NCBI GenBank assembly: GCA_029857975.1
Contig: JAOUFX010000009.1
Span: 1-17,302, forward strand
DNA length: 17,302 nt
Reading direction: 5' to 3'
DNA from: Deltaproteobacteria bacterium
GTDB taxonomy: Bacteria > Desulfobacterota > SM23-61
The notes under the pieces were generated by a model that was not told the DNA's origin, ran no database searches, and saw only the letters and a program-made list of their open reading frames with translations. Position 1 is the stretch's first letter. Each line of letters starts with the position of its first letter. Below are positions 1-8,327 of the stretch, piece by piece. The position numbers were made by a program, and so were the translations under genes.

Positions 1-618
1 TAGCGGATTCACATCCACTTCCTTCACGGCTTCGAGTTCCAGGCCCAACCTGCCGGCATTGATCAACATTGAAACCAGTAGATCCATATCCACAGGGGGC
101 ATGCTGCGAAACGGTCCCAATACAGAAGCTCCTTTGATTTCCTGGGCCATCTCGATGGCGTCTCGCTTCTCTAACGGGGCAATGCGGAAAGAGACGTCTT
201 TGAGGACCTCGGTGAAAATCCCCCCTAAGCCAAACATCACACAAGGGCCAAATTGGGCATCCCGAATCATGCCGATCACCAATTCCCGGGAGCCCTTGAC
301 CATCTCTTGGACCAAGATCCCGTCCAAAGAAGTTTCTCCCACGCGGCTCACGATGGCATCATAGGCCCGTTCCACTTCTTTGAAGTTCCGCAGATCTACC
401 TCGATCAATTTTTTTTCGGTTTTGTGGGCAATCTCCGGAGAACAGCCCTTGAGGACTACAGGCAACCCAATCTCCTTTGCTGCCTTAACAGCCCCGGACC
501 GGCTGGAAACCAATTTTTCCCTTACGACCGGGAATCCGTAGGTGCTGAGCAGACGCTTGGAGTCGTATTCTGAAAGCGATTTCTGCCCTTTTTTCAGGGC
601 TTCTTGAATCAGTTCCAT
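1..618 (-). CDS. ADP-forming acyl-CoA (acetyl-CoA) synthetase, beta subunit, ATP-grasp domain; 3' end off window
   Basis: Partial gene: 206 codons are present and the stop lies beyond the left edge. Free-standing beta subunits usually have roughly 230-240 residues, so about 25-35 are missing. The start is ATG at 618, with GGAGG a few bases upstream. The protein opens with the family's N-terminal segment (residues 1-35, ending YGFPVV). It then shows the ATP-grasp features: GLPVVLKGCSPEIAHKT at 51-67, ILVQEMVKGSRELVIG at 101-116, the glycine-rich FGLGGIFTEVLKDV at 129-142, and VDVNPL at the cut. Family knowledge: with an alpha subunit that binds CoA and carries the phosphohistidine, this enzyme turns acyl-CoA, ADP and phosphate into acid, CoA and ATP, and anaerobes use it for substrate-level phosphorylation. 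The alpha subunit is not in the window. Substrate (acetyl, aryl or other acyl) cannot be told. A promoter and a hairpin leader lie upstream. Confidence 0.88.
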   Translation of the reverse strand, partial: MELIQEALKKGQKSLSEYDSKRLLSTYGFPVVREKLVSSRSGAVKAAKEIGLPVVLKGCSPEIAHKTEKKLIEVDLRNFKEVERAYDAIVSRVGETSLDGILVQEMVKGSRELVIGMIRDAQFGPCVMFGLGGIFTEVLKDVSFRIAPLEKRDAIEMAQEIKGASVLGPFRSMPPVDMDLLVSMLINAGRLGLELEAVKEVDVNPL

Positions 619-654
619 TCCAACCTCCGAATTGATATCAATATTGTAAGTTAA

Positions 655-707
655 TGACCCCTCATCCTTCCCCTCTCCCCCGTAAACGGGGGAGAGGGCG
701 GGGGTCA
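655..707. repeat. GC-rich palindromic intergenic repeat, copy A
   Basis: A 53-bp inverted repeat. The outer arms are TGACCCC (655-661) and GGGGTCA (701-707). The inner arms, CCCCTCTCCCCCGT and ACGGGGGAGAGGG, close on a tiny A-rich loop near 684. C/G-rich palindromes of the same style occur at 10951-11002 and 13101-13148. It sits in the predicted 5' leader of the acyl-CoA synthetase gene and would form a very stable hairpin. No T-run follows on either strand, so it is not a classic terminator. The rest of 619-868 holds the promoter and nothing else recognised. Confidence 0.75.
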
Positions 708-743
708 GGGGGAAAGAAAAAAGTAATTTCCTTTCCTATCCAG

Positions 744-772
744 TTTCTAACAACCTTCGGGTGTTTTGTCAA
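744..772 (-). promoter_or_regulatory. Sigma70-type promoter for the acyl-CoA synthetase gene
   Basis: On the minus strand there is TTGACA (772-767), a 17-nt spacer, then TAGAAA (749-744), which matches four of six -10 positions. Transcription would start near 737 and give a leader of about 120 nt containing the palindrome at 655-707. It lies in the gap between gcvH and the synthetase gene, so the latter can be transcribed independently. Confidence 0.5.
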
Positions 773-868
773 GAAATTCATTCGGACTCCACCGGCCATC
801 TTAAACGGGCACCTCGCTTTAGCCTTCAACCATAATTTTGGCCATGGCCATCGGAATGGTAAAAAATT

Positions 869-1279
869 TTATTTCTTTTGCTTCTTCGAGTTTTCTTCTC
901 TTTTTTCCAAAAAATCTTCATATTCGACAGCGCTAAATAGTTCTTGTAGCTCTGATGGGTCATCGAGTTCTATCACCAGTAACCAACCTTTCCCATACGG
1001 GTCGTCATTGACCAGAGAAGGTTCTTCTTCTAAATCTTTATTGATGGAAATTATTTCTCCGCTGACCGGACTATACAACTCCGCCACGGTTTTGGATGAT
1101 TCCAAGGTCCCGAAAATATCGCCTTGTTCGATCTGCGAACCTTCATCCGGAAGTTCGGTGTAAAGAATTTCTCCCATTTCTTGCTGGGCAAAATCGGTAA
1201 TGCCAACCGTCCCGCGGTTTCCGGTTACCTTTACCCAGGTATGTTCTTGAGAGTAATAGAGATCTTCTGGATATTCCAT
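869..1279 (-). CDS. gcvH: Glycine cleavage system H protein (lipoyl carrier)
   Basis: 136 residues, a normal length for H proteins plus a short charged tail (last ~14 residues, Lys/Glu-rich). The biotinyl/lipoyl fold runs over residues 1-120. The lipoylation site is Lys63 in LESSKTVAELYSPVSGEI. Other family hallmarks are HTWVKV near the N-terminus, GITDFAQQEMGEI at 26-38, and NDDPYGKGWLLVI. Start ATG at 1279, with AAAGGAGAG five bases upstream. Family role: the lipoamide arm carries the aminomethyl intermediate between the P-, T- and L-proteins of glycine cleavage in the cytosol. None of those partners, nor a lipoate ligase, is in this window. The protein may serve a gcv operon elsewhere or act as a lipoyl carrier in another pathway. 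It lies 60 nt downstream of efp on the same strand and may be co-transcribed with it. Confidence 0.95.
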   Translation of the reverse strand: MEYPEDLYYSQEHTWVKVTGNRGTVGITDFAQQEMGEILYTELPDEGSQIEQGDIFGTLESSKTVAELYSPVSGEIISINKDLEEEPSLVNDDPYGKGWLLVIELDDPSELQELFSAVEYEDFLEKREENSKKQKK

Positions 1280-1339
1280 AATGACTCTCCTTTCTTATCT
1301 GTATCCCGTCCGGATGCTTTTCAGGAAATATCCGATCCG

Positions 1340-1900
1340 TTATTTCACCCGGGTGATGTATTCCCGGGTACGGGTATCAATCCGCACCACATCTCCCTCT
1401 TCCACAAAGAGGGGAACTTGAATAACCGCTCCCGATTCCAGGGTGGCAGGCTTGGTTGCTCCGGTGGCCGTATCCCCGCGGATTCCTGGATCTGATTTGA
1501 CTATCCTTAATTCCACAAACATGGGCACCTCGATGCCGATCGGGCGTCGGTTATGAAAAAGGGCTTTGATCACAATGTTTTCTTTAAGGAAATCTTTACT
1601 ACCTCCTAACTGGTCAGCCGTGAGGAAGAGTTGTTCGAAGGTTTGAGTGTCCATGAAATGGAATTCTCCACCGGTCTCATAAAGAAACTGCATTTCTTGC
1701 TCTTCCAGGTCAGGTTTATCCACCCGGTCACCGGACCGAAATGTCTGGTCGATGACGTTTCCGCTCACCAGGCTTTTCAGGCGCGTACGCACAAAAGCCC
1801 CCCCTTTTCCCGGCTTGACGTGCTGGAAATCGACGATGACAAAGGGTTCTCCCCCAATTTCGATCTTTAGGCCTTTGCGAAAATCTGTCGTCGAATACAT
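1340..1900 (-). CDS. efp: Translation elongation factor P
   Basis: 186 residues, the normal EF-P length, with three beta-barrel domains. Domain I (about 1-63) carries the conserved loop KPGKGGAFVRTR. Its tip Lys32 is where the family carries its post-translational modification (beta-lysyl, hydroxylysyl or other, depending on lineage). The middle OB domain includes FMDTQTFEQL, and the C-terminal OB domain contains SDPGIRGDTATGATKPATLESGAVIQVPLFVEEGD in its two parts. ATG at 1900 follows AGGAG with an 8-nt gap. Role: EF-P enters the ribosomal E site and relieves stalling at consecutive prolines. A lysine at the loop tip is compatible with EpmA-type modification, but no modification enzyme is in view. 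The 166-bp upstream gap holds one copy of a dispersed repeat and no convincing promoter. Confidence 0.97.
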   Translation of the reverse strand: MYSTTDFRKGLKIEIGGEPFVIVDFQHVKPGKGGAFVRTRLKSLVSGNVIDQTFRSGDRVDKPDLEEQEMQFLYETGGEFHFMDTQTFEQLFLTADQLGGSKDFLKENIVIKALFHNRRPIGIEVPMFVELRIVKSDPGIRGDTATGATKPATLESGAVIQVPLFVEEGDVVRIDTRTREYITRVK

Positions 1901-1928
1901 GAACCCTACTCCTAAAAAAAATATTTAC

Positions 1929-1962
1929 CTAAAAAAAGCGATTCACCACAGAGGGCCCAGAG
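1929..1962 (+). repeat. 34-bp dispersed repeat, copy 1
   Basis: This stretch begins CTAAAAAAAGCGATTCACC and continues with ACAGAGGGCCCAGAG. It matches 29 of 34 positions with the minus strand at 14280-14247, without gaps. Both copies are intergenic. It resembles the CACAGAG-rich intergenic repeats known from many bacterial genomes. It lies in the 1901-2066 gap upstream of efp, where I see nothing else except a short GGGAA/TTCCC dyad near 2007. Confidence 0.6.
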
Positions 1963-2066
1963 GAAAATTAAGATAAAACCAGGAGAGCACCGCCTCATTT
2001 TGGCAAGGGAATTTTCCCGACCCCTGGACATGGTTTGCGCCCAATTTTATTTTTCAGCCTTAAGAA

Positions 2067-3134
2067 TTAACGGGCTAGGATGTTTTCTTCGAGGTCCTTT
2101 GATAGGACCGTTAACTTTTCGCATCCCCGTCCGGTGACCCAAACCATATCTTCCAAACGCACCCCTCCCCAACCGGGGATGTAAATTCCAGGCTCGACCG
2201 TGAAAACCATCCCTTCTTCTGCAACCCCTCGGCCTTGGGGTGAGATGCTGGGGGCTTCATGAACGGCCAGCCCGACGCCATGGCCTGTTCCGTGCCCAAA
2301 AAACTTGCCGTACCCTGCCCGGGAAATGACCTCGCGGGCTGCCGCGTCGATTTGCCGGAAATTTACTCCCGGGCGGATGGATTTAAGGGCTTTCCCTTGG
2401 GCTCGCCGGACGATTTCATAAACTTTTCTCTTTTCTGCATCCGGCTGTCCCAAGATTAAAGTCTTGGTTTCATCGGAGTGATAACCCCGATAGCTGGTAC
2501 CAAAATCTATGACCACGGTATCTCTCTTCTGTAAACGTTTGGCCGAAGCCGCTCCGTGGGGAAGCGCCGCCCGAGGACCTGAAGCCACGATCGTGTCAAA
2601 GGCCACTTTATCGCCCCCCCGGCGTTTCATGCGGTATTCTAAAAATTCGGCCACCGAATTTTCTCGCACCCCAGCCCGTATCCTGGATAATGTGTCGATA
2701 AAACTAACGGAAGCGATATGGACAGCCCGGCGAATTTTTTCCAGTTCTTCGGGTTCTTTGCGAACCCTCAATTTGGAAATCTCCTGGGCTAAGGGAATGA
2801 AGGAAACACGGGGCAATTTTTCTTTCAATTTTCTGTAGTCTTCATACGCCATGGCGTTGGATTCAAAACCCAAACGTTTAATGTGCAGAGGCTTCAAGAA
2901 TTGGGTTAATCCTGAGATTTTATGCCGATATCTTTTAACGGCAGCGTTATGAATTTCTCCGCGCGCCTGCTCTTCATATCTCGAATCGGTAAAGAAGGTG
3001 CGTTCTTGGCCGGTAACGATCAAGGCCCCATCGCTTCCTGAAAAACCGCAGAGGTAGCGGATATTGTCCCGACTGACAAAAAGAATGGCATCGACCTTTG
3101 CCCGGCTGATAATCTTATCTAAAAGTAACTGCAC
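2067..3134 (-). CDS. M24-family metallopeptidase, Xaa-Pro aminopeptidase type
   Basis: I chose GTG at 3134 as the start (355 codons). It has AGAGG six bases upstream, gives the N-terminus seen in the family (residues then run into LLLDKIISRAKVDAILF), and clears the upstream gene by 11 nt. An ATG at 3191 would add 19 atypical residues and overlap that gene. An N-terminal creatinase domain (about 1-115) contains DNIRYLCGFSGSDGALIVT. The C-terminal pita-bread domain carries all five metal ligands: Asp210 (VIDFG), Asp221 (HSDET), His285 (GHGTGHGVG), Glu314 (VEPGIYIPG) and Glu328 (RLEDMV). Family role: a dinuclear Mn/Co enzyme that removes the residue before proline from peptides in the cytosol. 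The size matches the ~355-residue bacterial homologues. Prolidase activity (Xaa-Pro dipeptides) is the alternative and cannot be excluded. Last gene of the nfo operon. Confidence 0.9.
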   Translation of the reverse strand: MQLLLDKIISRAKVDAILFVSRDNIRYLCGFSGSDGALIVTGQERTFFTDSRYEEQARGEIHNAAVKRYRHKISGLTQFLKPLHIKRLGFESNAMAYEDYRKLKEKLPRVSFIPLAQEISKLRVRKEPEELEKIRRAVHIASVSFIDTLSRIRAGVRENSVAEFLEYRMKRRGGDKVAFDTIVASGPRAALPHGAASAKRLQKRDTVVIDFGTSYRGYHSDETKTLILGQPDAEKRKVYEIVRRAQGKALKSIRPGVNFRQIDAAAREVISRAGYGKFFGHGTGHGVGLAVHEAPSISPQGRGVAEEGMVFTVEPGIYIPGWGGVRLEDMVWVTGRGCEKLTVLSKDLEENILAR

Positions 3135-3145
3135 CCGAATCCTCT

Positions 3146-3892
3146 TCAGGGGGAAAGCGGTTCGTCTTTCGGAGCCACCGCTGCTAACCATCGCTCCAGT
3201 TTGTGCATCGTCCTCTGGTACGCAGCCGCTTTTCGCTGGGGTTCCATTCGCTTTTGCAGGCTTATATATTTTTCCTGAACATCGGTATTTCCCGGTTCGC
3301 GCGTAAGGATCTCTTGATAGATGGAGAGGGCTTTTTCCGGGTGACCTTGCTTAAGGTAAATTTCCGCCAGCGTATCGGTCTGAATCACTTGTTTTGCTTG
3401 ATCGTCTGGGAGAGTTCCTCCATGCGCAGCGAGATCTTCCTGGGTGTCCGGTTCGGCTGGAATCGACCTCAGCTTTGTTTTCTGCCGCAGCAAATCCATT
3501 TCCAGGGGGGTTAACCCTTTTTTCGGCTTTTCCTCTTCCCGCGGAAAATATAAGGCTTTTCTGATCACCTCTAAGGCCTGGTCTACGTTTTTCTCCTGGA
3601 GATAGACCTGGCTCAGCAGCTTATAAACGGAGAGACATTCCTCGATGCCATCGGCAACTTTTTCTAATTCTTGCTTCGCTTGGTCAATCATCCCTTTCTC
3701 TAAATAACATTTTCCCAGAATCAACCGGCCGCGGAGAGCATCCGGCATTTTTTCTAAACCCTTCCGGCAGGTATCGATGGCCTCTTCGTAACGCCCCTGC
3801 AGTCGATAGGCTTCGGCCAGCTGGGTAAAATAATTCGAACCCGTTACCACACTTAACACTTCCTCATGGGCGTCGGACTTTTTATTATTCAT
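3146..3892 (-). CDS. TPR-repeat protein of unknown function
   Basis: I chose ATG at 3892 (248 residues). It overlaps the nfo stop as ATGA, has GGGAG seven bases upstream, and gives MNNKKSDAHEEV as N-terminus. A longer reading from 3943 would overlap nfo by 55 nt. Tetratricopeptide repeats are visible at about residues 21-53 (YFTQLAEAYRLQGRYEEAI), 54-86 (LILGKCYLEKGMIDQAKQEL), 87-115 and 171-204 (TLAEIYLKQGHPEKALSIYQ). A charged, proline-containing linker (about 118-165) separates the last repeat from the first group. There is no signal peptide or membrane segment, so it is probably cytosolic. TPR domains scaffold protein contacts; no enzymatic motif is visible and the partner is unknown. Tight spacing on both sides puts it in one operon with nfo and the aminopeptidase, but a functional link to DNA repair is not implied. 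Confidence 0.85.
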   Translation of the reverse strand: MNNKKSDAHEEVLSVVTGSNYFTQLAEAYRLQGRYEEAIDTCRKGLEKMPDALRGRLILGKCYLEKGMIDQAKQELEKVADGIEECLSVYKLLSQVYLQEKNVDQALEVIRKALYFPREEEKPKKGLTPLEMDLLRQKTKLRSIPAEPDTQEDLAAHGGTLPDDQAKQVIQTDTLAEIYLKQGHPEKALSIYQEILTREPGNTDVQEKYISLQKRMEPQRKAAAYQRTMHKLERWLAAVAPKDEPLSP

Positions 3893-4785
3893 CGCCGCGC
3901 TCCCTTTTTCTCCCATGATAAATTGGGGGTGATTTTTCGGCATATTCTCCGAATTCGAGAAAGATTCTTTAAATCGTCTCTGGGTTTTTCTTTGGGGGTT
4001 TCCAGTATCATCGGTATACCTTGAAAAGAAGGGTGCCCGAGAAAATTCCTGAAACCTGAAAATCCGATCTTCCCTTCGCCGATATGTTCATGACGGTCCG
4101 AGTGCGAACCCAACCCTCCCCCACAATCATTCAAATGAAGAAGAGACAGCCGTTCCCGCCCAATGGTACGGTTGATTTCCTTCGCCAGTAAATCAGCTTT
4201 GTCCGGAGTGCGCAAGTCATATCCAGCCGCATAGCCGTGGCAAGAATCGAAGCAGATGCCCAGTCTTTCGTTTGTTTCCACGCCGGCGATAATTTTTTGG
4301 AGTTCCTCTAAGGTTGCTCCAATGCCCTTCCCCGCCCCGGCACTGTTTTCCAGCAGGAGAGTAACCGGAACTTCCTGGCGCAATACAACCTGCAGAGCTT
4401 TTACCACTCGCTCCTGACCGCAGGCCTTACTTCTTTCCTTGGCACTGCCCAGATGGGTGACCACGTACCGGGCCCCGATTTGAGCCGCTCTTTTGATATC
4501 CAGGGCCAAACCCGCAATGGAGCGTTGATACAGGTGCTCATCTGGTGTTGCCAAGTTAAGCAAGTAAGGAGTATGCACCACAATGGGATCGATATCCTTT
4601 GGGGTGATGGCCTCTTGAAAAGCTGCAATGGCCCGGGAGGAAAGCGGTAAGGCCTTCCATCCGCGAGGATTCCGGGAAAAAATTTGCATGGTCGAGCACC
4701 CCAATTCCCGTGCCCGGGAGACGGCCTTTTCCATCCCCCCGGAGATCGAAACATGAACTCCTAATCGGATGGGGGATATTGGCAT
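3889..4785 (-). CDS. nfo: Endonuclease IV (AP endonuclease)
   Basis: 298 residues, slightly longer than E. coli Nfo (285). A TIM-barrel of the AP endonuclease 2 family with all nine metal ligands at expected positions: His71 (VHTPYLLNL), His111 (VTHLGSA), Glu146 (LLENSAGAGKG), Asp180 and His183 (CFDSCHGYAAGYD), His217 (HLND), Asp230 and His232 (SHSDRHEHIGEG) and Glu262 (ILETPKE). These bind the trinuclear zinc cluster. Role: cleaves DNA 5' of abasic sites and clears blocked 3' ends in base excision repair. ATG at 4785 follows a GA-rich ribosome-binding region (GAGGGG about 10 nt upstream), and a promoter lies at 4827-4856. First gene of a minus-strand operon with the TPR protein and the M24 peptidase. 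The C-terminus is basic (KKGARR). Confidence 0.97.
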   Translation of the reverse strand: MPISPIRLGVHVSISGGMEKAVSRARELGCSTMQIFSRNPRGWKALPLSSRAIAAFQEAITPKDIDPIVVHTPYLLNLATPDEHLYQRSIAGLALDIKRAAQIGARYVVTHLGSAKERSKACGQERVVKALQVVLRQEVPVTLLLENSAGAGKGIGATLEELQKIIAGVETNERLGICFDSCHGYAAGYDLRTPDKADLLAKEINRTIGRERLSLLHLNDCGGGLGSHSDRHEHIGEGKIGFSGFRNFLGHPSFQGIPMILETPKEKPRDDLKNLSRIRRICRKITPNLSWEKKGARR

Positions 4786-4826
4786 ACCCTTTCTTCCCCT
4801 CTCCGCCCCAATCTTTGTTGATTATG

Positions 4827-4856
4827 AATATAATGAAGCGATTTCCTGCATGTCAA
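4827..4856 (-). promoter_or_regulatory. Sigma70-type promoter of the nfo operon
   Basis: The minus strand reads TTGACA (4856-4851), an 18-nt spacer, then TATATT (4832-4827): a perfect -35 and a five-of-six -10. It lies about 40 nt upstream of the nfo start codon and is divergent to the gatCAB promoter within the same 289-bp intergenic region. Confidence 0.7.
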
Positions 4857-5003
4857 GGCTAAAATGTGGTTTCCTGCCGTTTTTTAGAAAATGTTGGTTT
4901 CTTTTTAACCTATTCCCTGCGGCAAAACGATTCTCTGGATGGCGCGTAAAGGCTCAAAGGCTGAAAGAGGCAAGGAGCGGAAGAGAAAAGGAGGCGGCCG
5001 AAC

Positions 5004-5032
5004 TTGAAAAGAGAAAGCGCCTGTGTTATGAT
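5004..5032 (+). promoter_or_regulatory. Sigma70-type promoter of gatCAB
   Basis: TTGAAA (5004-5009), a 17-nt spacer, then TATGAT (5027-5032). Each hexamer matches five of six consensus positions at the ideal distance. The predicted start near 5039 gives a leader of about 35 nt before gatC, with the ribosome-binding site GGGGAG six bases before the ATG. The remainder of 4786-5074 shows nothing else I recognise. Confidence 0.7.
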
Positions 5033-5074
5033 GCCAAAAAAATAGAGGACCCACCGGTTAATGGGGAGTCGGGA

Positions 5075-5362
5075 ATGAAGATTACCAACGAAGAAGTTGA
5101 ACACGTCGCTACCCTGGCCCGTTTAAAATTTAACGCCAAAGAAGAAGAACTCTTTACCACCCAGTTGAACAGCATTCTGGATTACATGGAACAATTAGAA
5201 AAAGTGGATACGACCAACGTCGAACCAACATTCCATGCCGTAGCCAGGAAGAATGTCTTCCGGGAGGATTCTGTCGCTCCTTCAATAAGCCAAGATCTCT
5301 CCTTAAGCAACGCTCCAGACCGGGATCGTGGTTTCTTTCGCGTTCCTAAAATCATTGAGTAG
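5075..5362 (+). CDS. gatC: Aspartyl/glutamyl-tRNA(Asn/Gln) amidotransferase subunit C
   Basis: 95 residues, the standard GatC length. The ATG at 5075 is chosen because GGGGAG sits six bases upstream and the protein starts as the family does (MKITNEEVEHVATLARLKF). The open frame continues far upstream (to 4769), but that stretch contains the promoter and is not coding. Family features: the N-terminal helix with EVEHVATLARL, the middle segment LNSILDYMEQLEKVDTTNVEPT, and a C-terminal FFRVPKIIE. GatC wraps around GatA and GatB and stabilises the heterotrimer; it has no catalytic site. First gene of gatCAB, 50 nt ahead of gatA. The complex converts misacylated Glu-tRNA(Gln) and/or Asp-tRNA(Asn) to the correct amides; which tRNA is used cannot be read from this locus. 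Confidence 0.95.
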   Translation: MKITNEEVEHVATLARLKFNAKEEELFTTQLNSILDYMEQLEKVDTTNVEPTFHAVARKNVFREDSVAPSISQDLSLSNAPDRDRGFFRVPKIIE

Positions 5363-5412
5363 CCAAGAAATATTGAATCGTCCAATAGAAATCTTGTATT
5401 TCAGGTGTTGAA

Positions 5413-6870
5413 ATGGAATTATGTCAATTGACTGCTTACCAGCTTCATGAAATGCTCATGCGCAAGGAAGTGACTTCCCGCGAAGTCACGGGATCCGTCC
5501 TGAAGCGCATTGCCCAGGTGGAAGATCGCGTCCACGCCTATATTACCAGAACCCCGGACCTGGCCATGGAACAGGCAGCCTTGGCTGACAGCCGCCTGCA
5601 AAAAGGAAATGCCGGCCCGCTGACCGGGATTCCTCTGGCCATCAAAGACCTGATTTGCACCCGGGGAGTACGCACCACCTGCGGCTCTCATATCTTGGAA
5701 AATTTTATTCCTACCTATGATGCTACGGTCATTGAAAAGTTAAAAGATGCCGGAGCCGTCTTGGTAGGCAAAGCCAACATGGATGAGTTTGCTATGGGCT
5801 CCTCCACCGAAAACTCCTTTTTTGGCCCGACCCGTAACCCCTGGGATCTGGAAAGAATCCCAGGAGGCTCCAGTGGAGGCTCAGCGGCCGCTGTAGCCGC
5901 GGATGAATGCATTGCCTCTTTGGGTTCCGATACCGGTGGTTCGATTCGCCAACCAGCCTCCTGCTGTGGGGTGGTGGGGATCAAACCGACCTATGGCCGG
6001 GTTTCCCGTTACGGCTTGGTAGCTTTTGCTTCTTCTTTGGATCAGATTGGCCCGCTGAGCAAAGATGTACGGGACGCTGCCCTTTTGCTTCAGGCCATCT
6101 GCGGCCGTGATAACCGGGATTCGACCTCTGCGGATGTACCCGGTCCTGACTTCACCAAAGCTTTGATTGACAATATCCGAGGAATGGTTTTAGGCATCCC
6201 CAGAGAATGTTTCCGGGAAGGACTTGACCCGGAAGTGGAAGCGGCTATTCGAGAAGCCATCCGCACTCTGGAAAAATTGGGGGCCAAAACCGTGGAAGTT
6301 TCCCTTCCCCACAGCGAATATGCCTTAGCCGTTTATTACATCATTGCTCCGGCTGAAGCCAGCTCCAACCTGGCCCGATATGACGGGGTCAAATACGGGT
6401 TTCGGGCCAAGGGTAATTTCGATCTTATGGAAATGTACAAAGAGACCCGTTCACCGGGATTCGGAGCGGAAGTTAAACGGCGCATCATGCTCGGCACCTA
6501 CGCCCTTTCCGCCGGATATTACGAGGCGTACTATCGCAAAGCTGCTCAGGTCCGGACGCTGGTCCGGCAGGATTTTGAAAAAACCTTTAACCAGTGTGAT
6601 GTTCTTCTAACGCCGACGTCTCCAACACCGGCCTTCAAGTTGGGGGAAAAGGTAGATGATCCTTTGCAGATGTATCTTTCCGACATTTTCACCATCCCTT
6701 GCAACCTGGCCGGATTGCCGGGGCTTTCCCTGCCCTGCGGATTCAACAAGCAAGGGCTGCCTATCGGTCTGCAAATCCTGGCCGATCATTTCCAGGAAGA
6801 AAAGCTGCTGCGGGCGGCCTATGCCTACGAACAAAATTCTGAATATCATCTGCGCAAACCGGCGTTATGA
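5413..6870 (+). CDS. gatA: Aspartyl/glutamyl-tRNA amidotransferase subunit A (amidase)
   Basis: 485 residues, typical of GatA. An amidase-signature protein with the full Ser-cisSer-Lys triad: Lys78 (PLAIKDL), Ser153 ([15 protein letters not shown]) and Ser177 ([13 protein letters not shown]). ATG at 5413 follows AGGTG at a short distance; the N-terminus ([20 protein letters not shown]) matches the family. GatA releases ammonia from glutamine (or asparagine), which is channelled to GatB, where the activated acyl-tRNA is amidated. The family's conserved C-terminal region with [10 protein letters not shown] and GLPIGLQIL is present, so the gene is intact. It is followed 12 nt later by gatB and is clearly co-transcribed. 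Confidence 0.98.
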   Translation: MELCQLTAYQLHEMLMRKEVTSREVTGSVLKRIAQVEDRVHAYITRTPDLAMEQAALADSRLQKGNAGPLTGIPLAIKDLICTRGVRTTCGSHILENFIPTYDATVIEKLKDAGAVLVGKANMDEFAMGSSTENSFFGPTRNPWDLERIPGGSSGGSAAAVAADECIASLGSDTGGSIRQPASCCGVVGIKPTYGRVSRYGLVAFASSLDQIGPLSKDVRDAALLLQAICGRDNRDSTSADVPGPDFTKALIDNIRGMVLGIPRECFREGLDPEVEAAIREAIRTLEKLGAKTVEVSLPHSEYALAVYYIIAPAEASSNLARYDGVKYGFRAKGNFDLMEMYKETRSPGFGAEVKRRIMLGTYALSAGYYEAYYRKAAQVRTLVRQDFEKTFNQCDVLLTPTSPTPAFKLGEKVDDPLQMYLSDIFTIPCNLAGLPGLSLPCGFNKQGLPIGLQILADHFQEEKLLRAAYAYEQNSEYHLRKPAL

Positions 6871-6882
6871 ACGGAGTGGAAC

Positions 6883-8322
6883 ATGGAATATGAACCTGTT
6901 ATCGGCTTAGAGGTACATGCCCAGCTTCTGACCCAAAGCAAAATTTTCTGCAACTGCTCTACCCGTTTCGGTGAGGAGCCCAATACCCTAACCTGCCCTG
7001 TTTGTACGGGTTCCCCGGGGAGTCTGCCGGTTTTGAACAAAAAAGTCGTGGAGTATACCCTGCGGGCGGCTCTGGCTACGCATTGCCGGATTGCTCCTTA
7101 CAGCTTGTTTGCCAGGAAAAACTATTTCTATCCGGATCTGCCGAAAGGTTACCAGATCTCCCAATATGAACTTCCTTTGACCGAGCACGGCTATATCGAC
7201 ATCCAAATCGATAGCCAAAAAAAGCGTATCGGTCTTATCCGGATACACATGGAAGAAGACGCCGGAAAGCTTCTCCACGATCTTTCTTCGGAACGAGGCT
7301 CCCATAGTTATGTAGATTTTAACCGCACCGGAGTTCCTTTGATCGAGATCGTGAGTGCTCCGGACATCCGCTCCCCGGAGGAAGCCAGCGCTTACCTCAG
7401 AAAACTTCGCGCCATTCTGATGTTCCTGGACATCTGCGACGGGAACATGGAAGAAGGCAGTTTTCGCTGCGATGCCAACATTTCCCTCCGACCCAAAGGA
7501 GCCCAGACCTTCGGAGTGAAAACGGAATTGAAAAACATGAACTCCTTCCGCAATGTCCAGCGGGCTCTGGACTTTGAGATTCGCCGCCAAACCGCCCTTC
7601 TGGATCAAGGGGAAAAGATTTTCCAAGAAACACGGTTGTGGGACGCGGCTAAAGGAGTTACTGCCTCCATGCGGGGTAAAGAAGAGGCGCATGATTATCG
7701 GTATTTCCCCGACCCGGATTTGGTTCCGCTGGTCATTGATTCTCAATGGATCGAGAAAATCCGGGCCAGCTTACCCGAGCTTCCGGAATCTAAAAAAGAG
7801 CGCTTCATGCGGGAGTACGGAATTCCGGAGTATGATGCCGAAGTTCTTACCACCTCCAAACCCCTGGCCAACTATTACGAGGTCTGTTTGCATCACTACC
7901 CCAAGCCCAAGATCGTGAGCAACTGGATCATGTCTGAGCTTCTCCGGGAGCTCAAGAAGGATGAACGGGAAATTGAAGAATGCCCGGTTCCCGCCCTGCA
8001 CCTCTCCGAGTTGCTCAAACTCATCGAAGAGGGAACCATCAGCGGCAAGATCGCTAAAAATGTCTTTGAAGAAATGTACCGCAGCGGGAAACAAGCCGAG
8101 GAGATCGTTCGCGCCCATGGTTGGGTTCAGGTTTCGGATGCGGCGGAATTAGAAAAAATTGTCGAACAGGTTCTGAATACGAATGCCAAAGAAGTTGAGG
8201 CCTACCATAAGGGCAAAGAGAAACTCTTCGGTTTTTTCGTCGGCCAAGTAATGAAAGCCACGCAAGGGAAGGCCAATCCGCAAATGGTCAATGAAATTCT
8301 GAAAAAGAAACTGGGAAATTAG
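6883..8322 (+). CDS. gatB: Aspartyl/glutamyl-tRNA amidotransferase subunit B
   Basis: 479 residues, normal for GatB. The N-terminal cradle/kinase-like domain (about 1-290) starts [14 protein letters not shown]. It contains the zinc-knuckle cysteines Cys23, Cys25, Cys38 and Cys41 (CNC and CPVC) and family blocks [30 protein letters not shown] and RCDANIS. The C-terminal YqeY-like helical domain (about 330-479), which contacts the tRNA, ends in [15 protein letters not shown]. GatB phosphorylates the misacylated aminoacyl-tRNA and transfers GatA-derived ammonia to it. ATG at 6883 follows GGAG. The gene is intact and closes the gatCAB operon; a hairpin-forming repeat region comes directly after the stop. 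Confidence 0.98.
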   Translation: MEYEPVIGLEVHAQLLTQSKIFCNCSTRFGEEPNTLTCPVCTGSPGSLPVLNKKVVEYTLRAALATHCRIAPYSLFARKNYFYPDLPKGYQISQYELPLTEHGYIDIQIDSQKKRIGLIRIHMEEDAGKLLHDLSSERGSHSYVDFNRTGVPLIEIVSAPDIRSPEEASAYLRKLRAILMFLDICDGNMEEGSFRCDANISLRPKGAQTFGVKTELKNMNSFRNVQRALDFEIRRQTALLDQGEKIFQETRLWDAAKGVTASMRGKEEAHDYRYFPDPDLVPLVIDSQWIEKIRASLPELPESKKERFMREYGIPEYDAEVLTTSKPLANYYEVCLHHYPKPKIVSNWIMSELLRELKKDEREIEECPVPALHLSELLKLIEEGTISGKIAKNVFEEMYRSGKQAEEIVRAHGWVQVSDAAELEKIVEQVLNTNAKEVEAYHKGKEKLFGFFVGQVMKATQGKANPQMVNEILKKKLGN

Positions 8323-8327
8323 TGGGC

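Noticed and set aside
654..1163. 169-codon plus-strand open frame opposite gcvH
   Set aside because: Antisense to a clear GcvH, starts inside the palindromic repeat, low-complexity Ser/Phe-rich product with no family pattern.
4793..4808. Further copy of the C-rich palindromic repeat
   Set aside because: Only one short C-rich arm, which is the purine-rich ribosome-binding region of nfo on the other strand.
4769..5074. N-terminal extension of gatC (102 extra codons)
   Set aside because: The stretch contains both divergent promoters; GatC is normally about 95 residues and the ATG at 5075 has a good ribosome-binding site.
6988..7746. 252-codon minus-strand open frame inside gatB
   Set aside because: Shadow of gatB, whose family blocks are intact; product has no recognisable domain.
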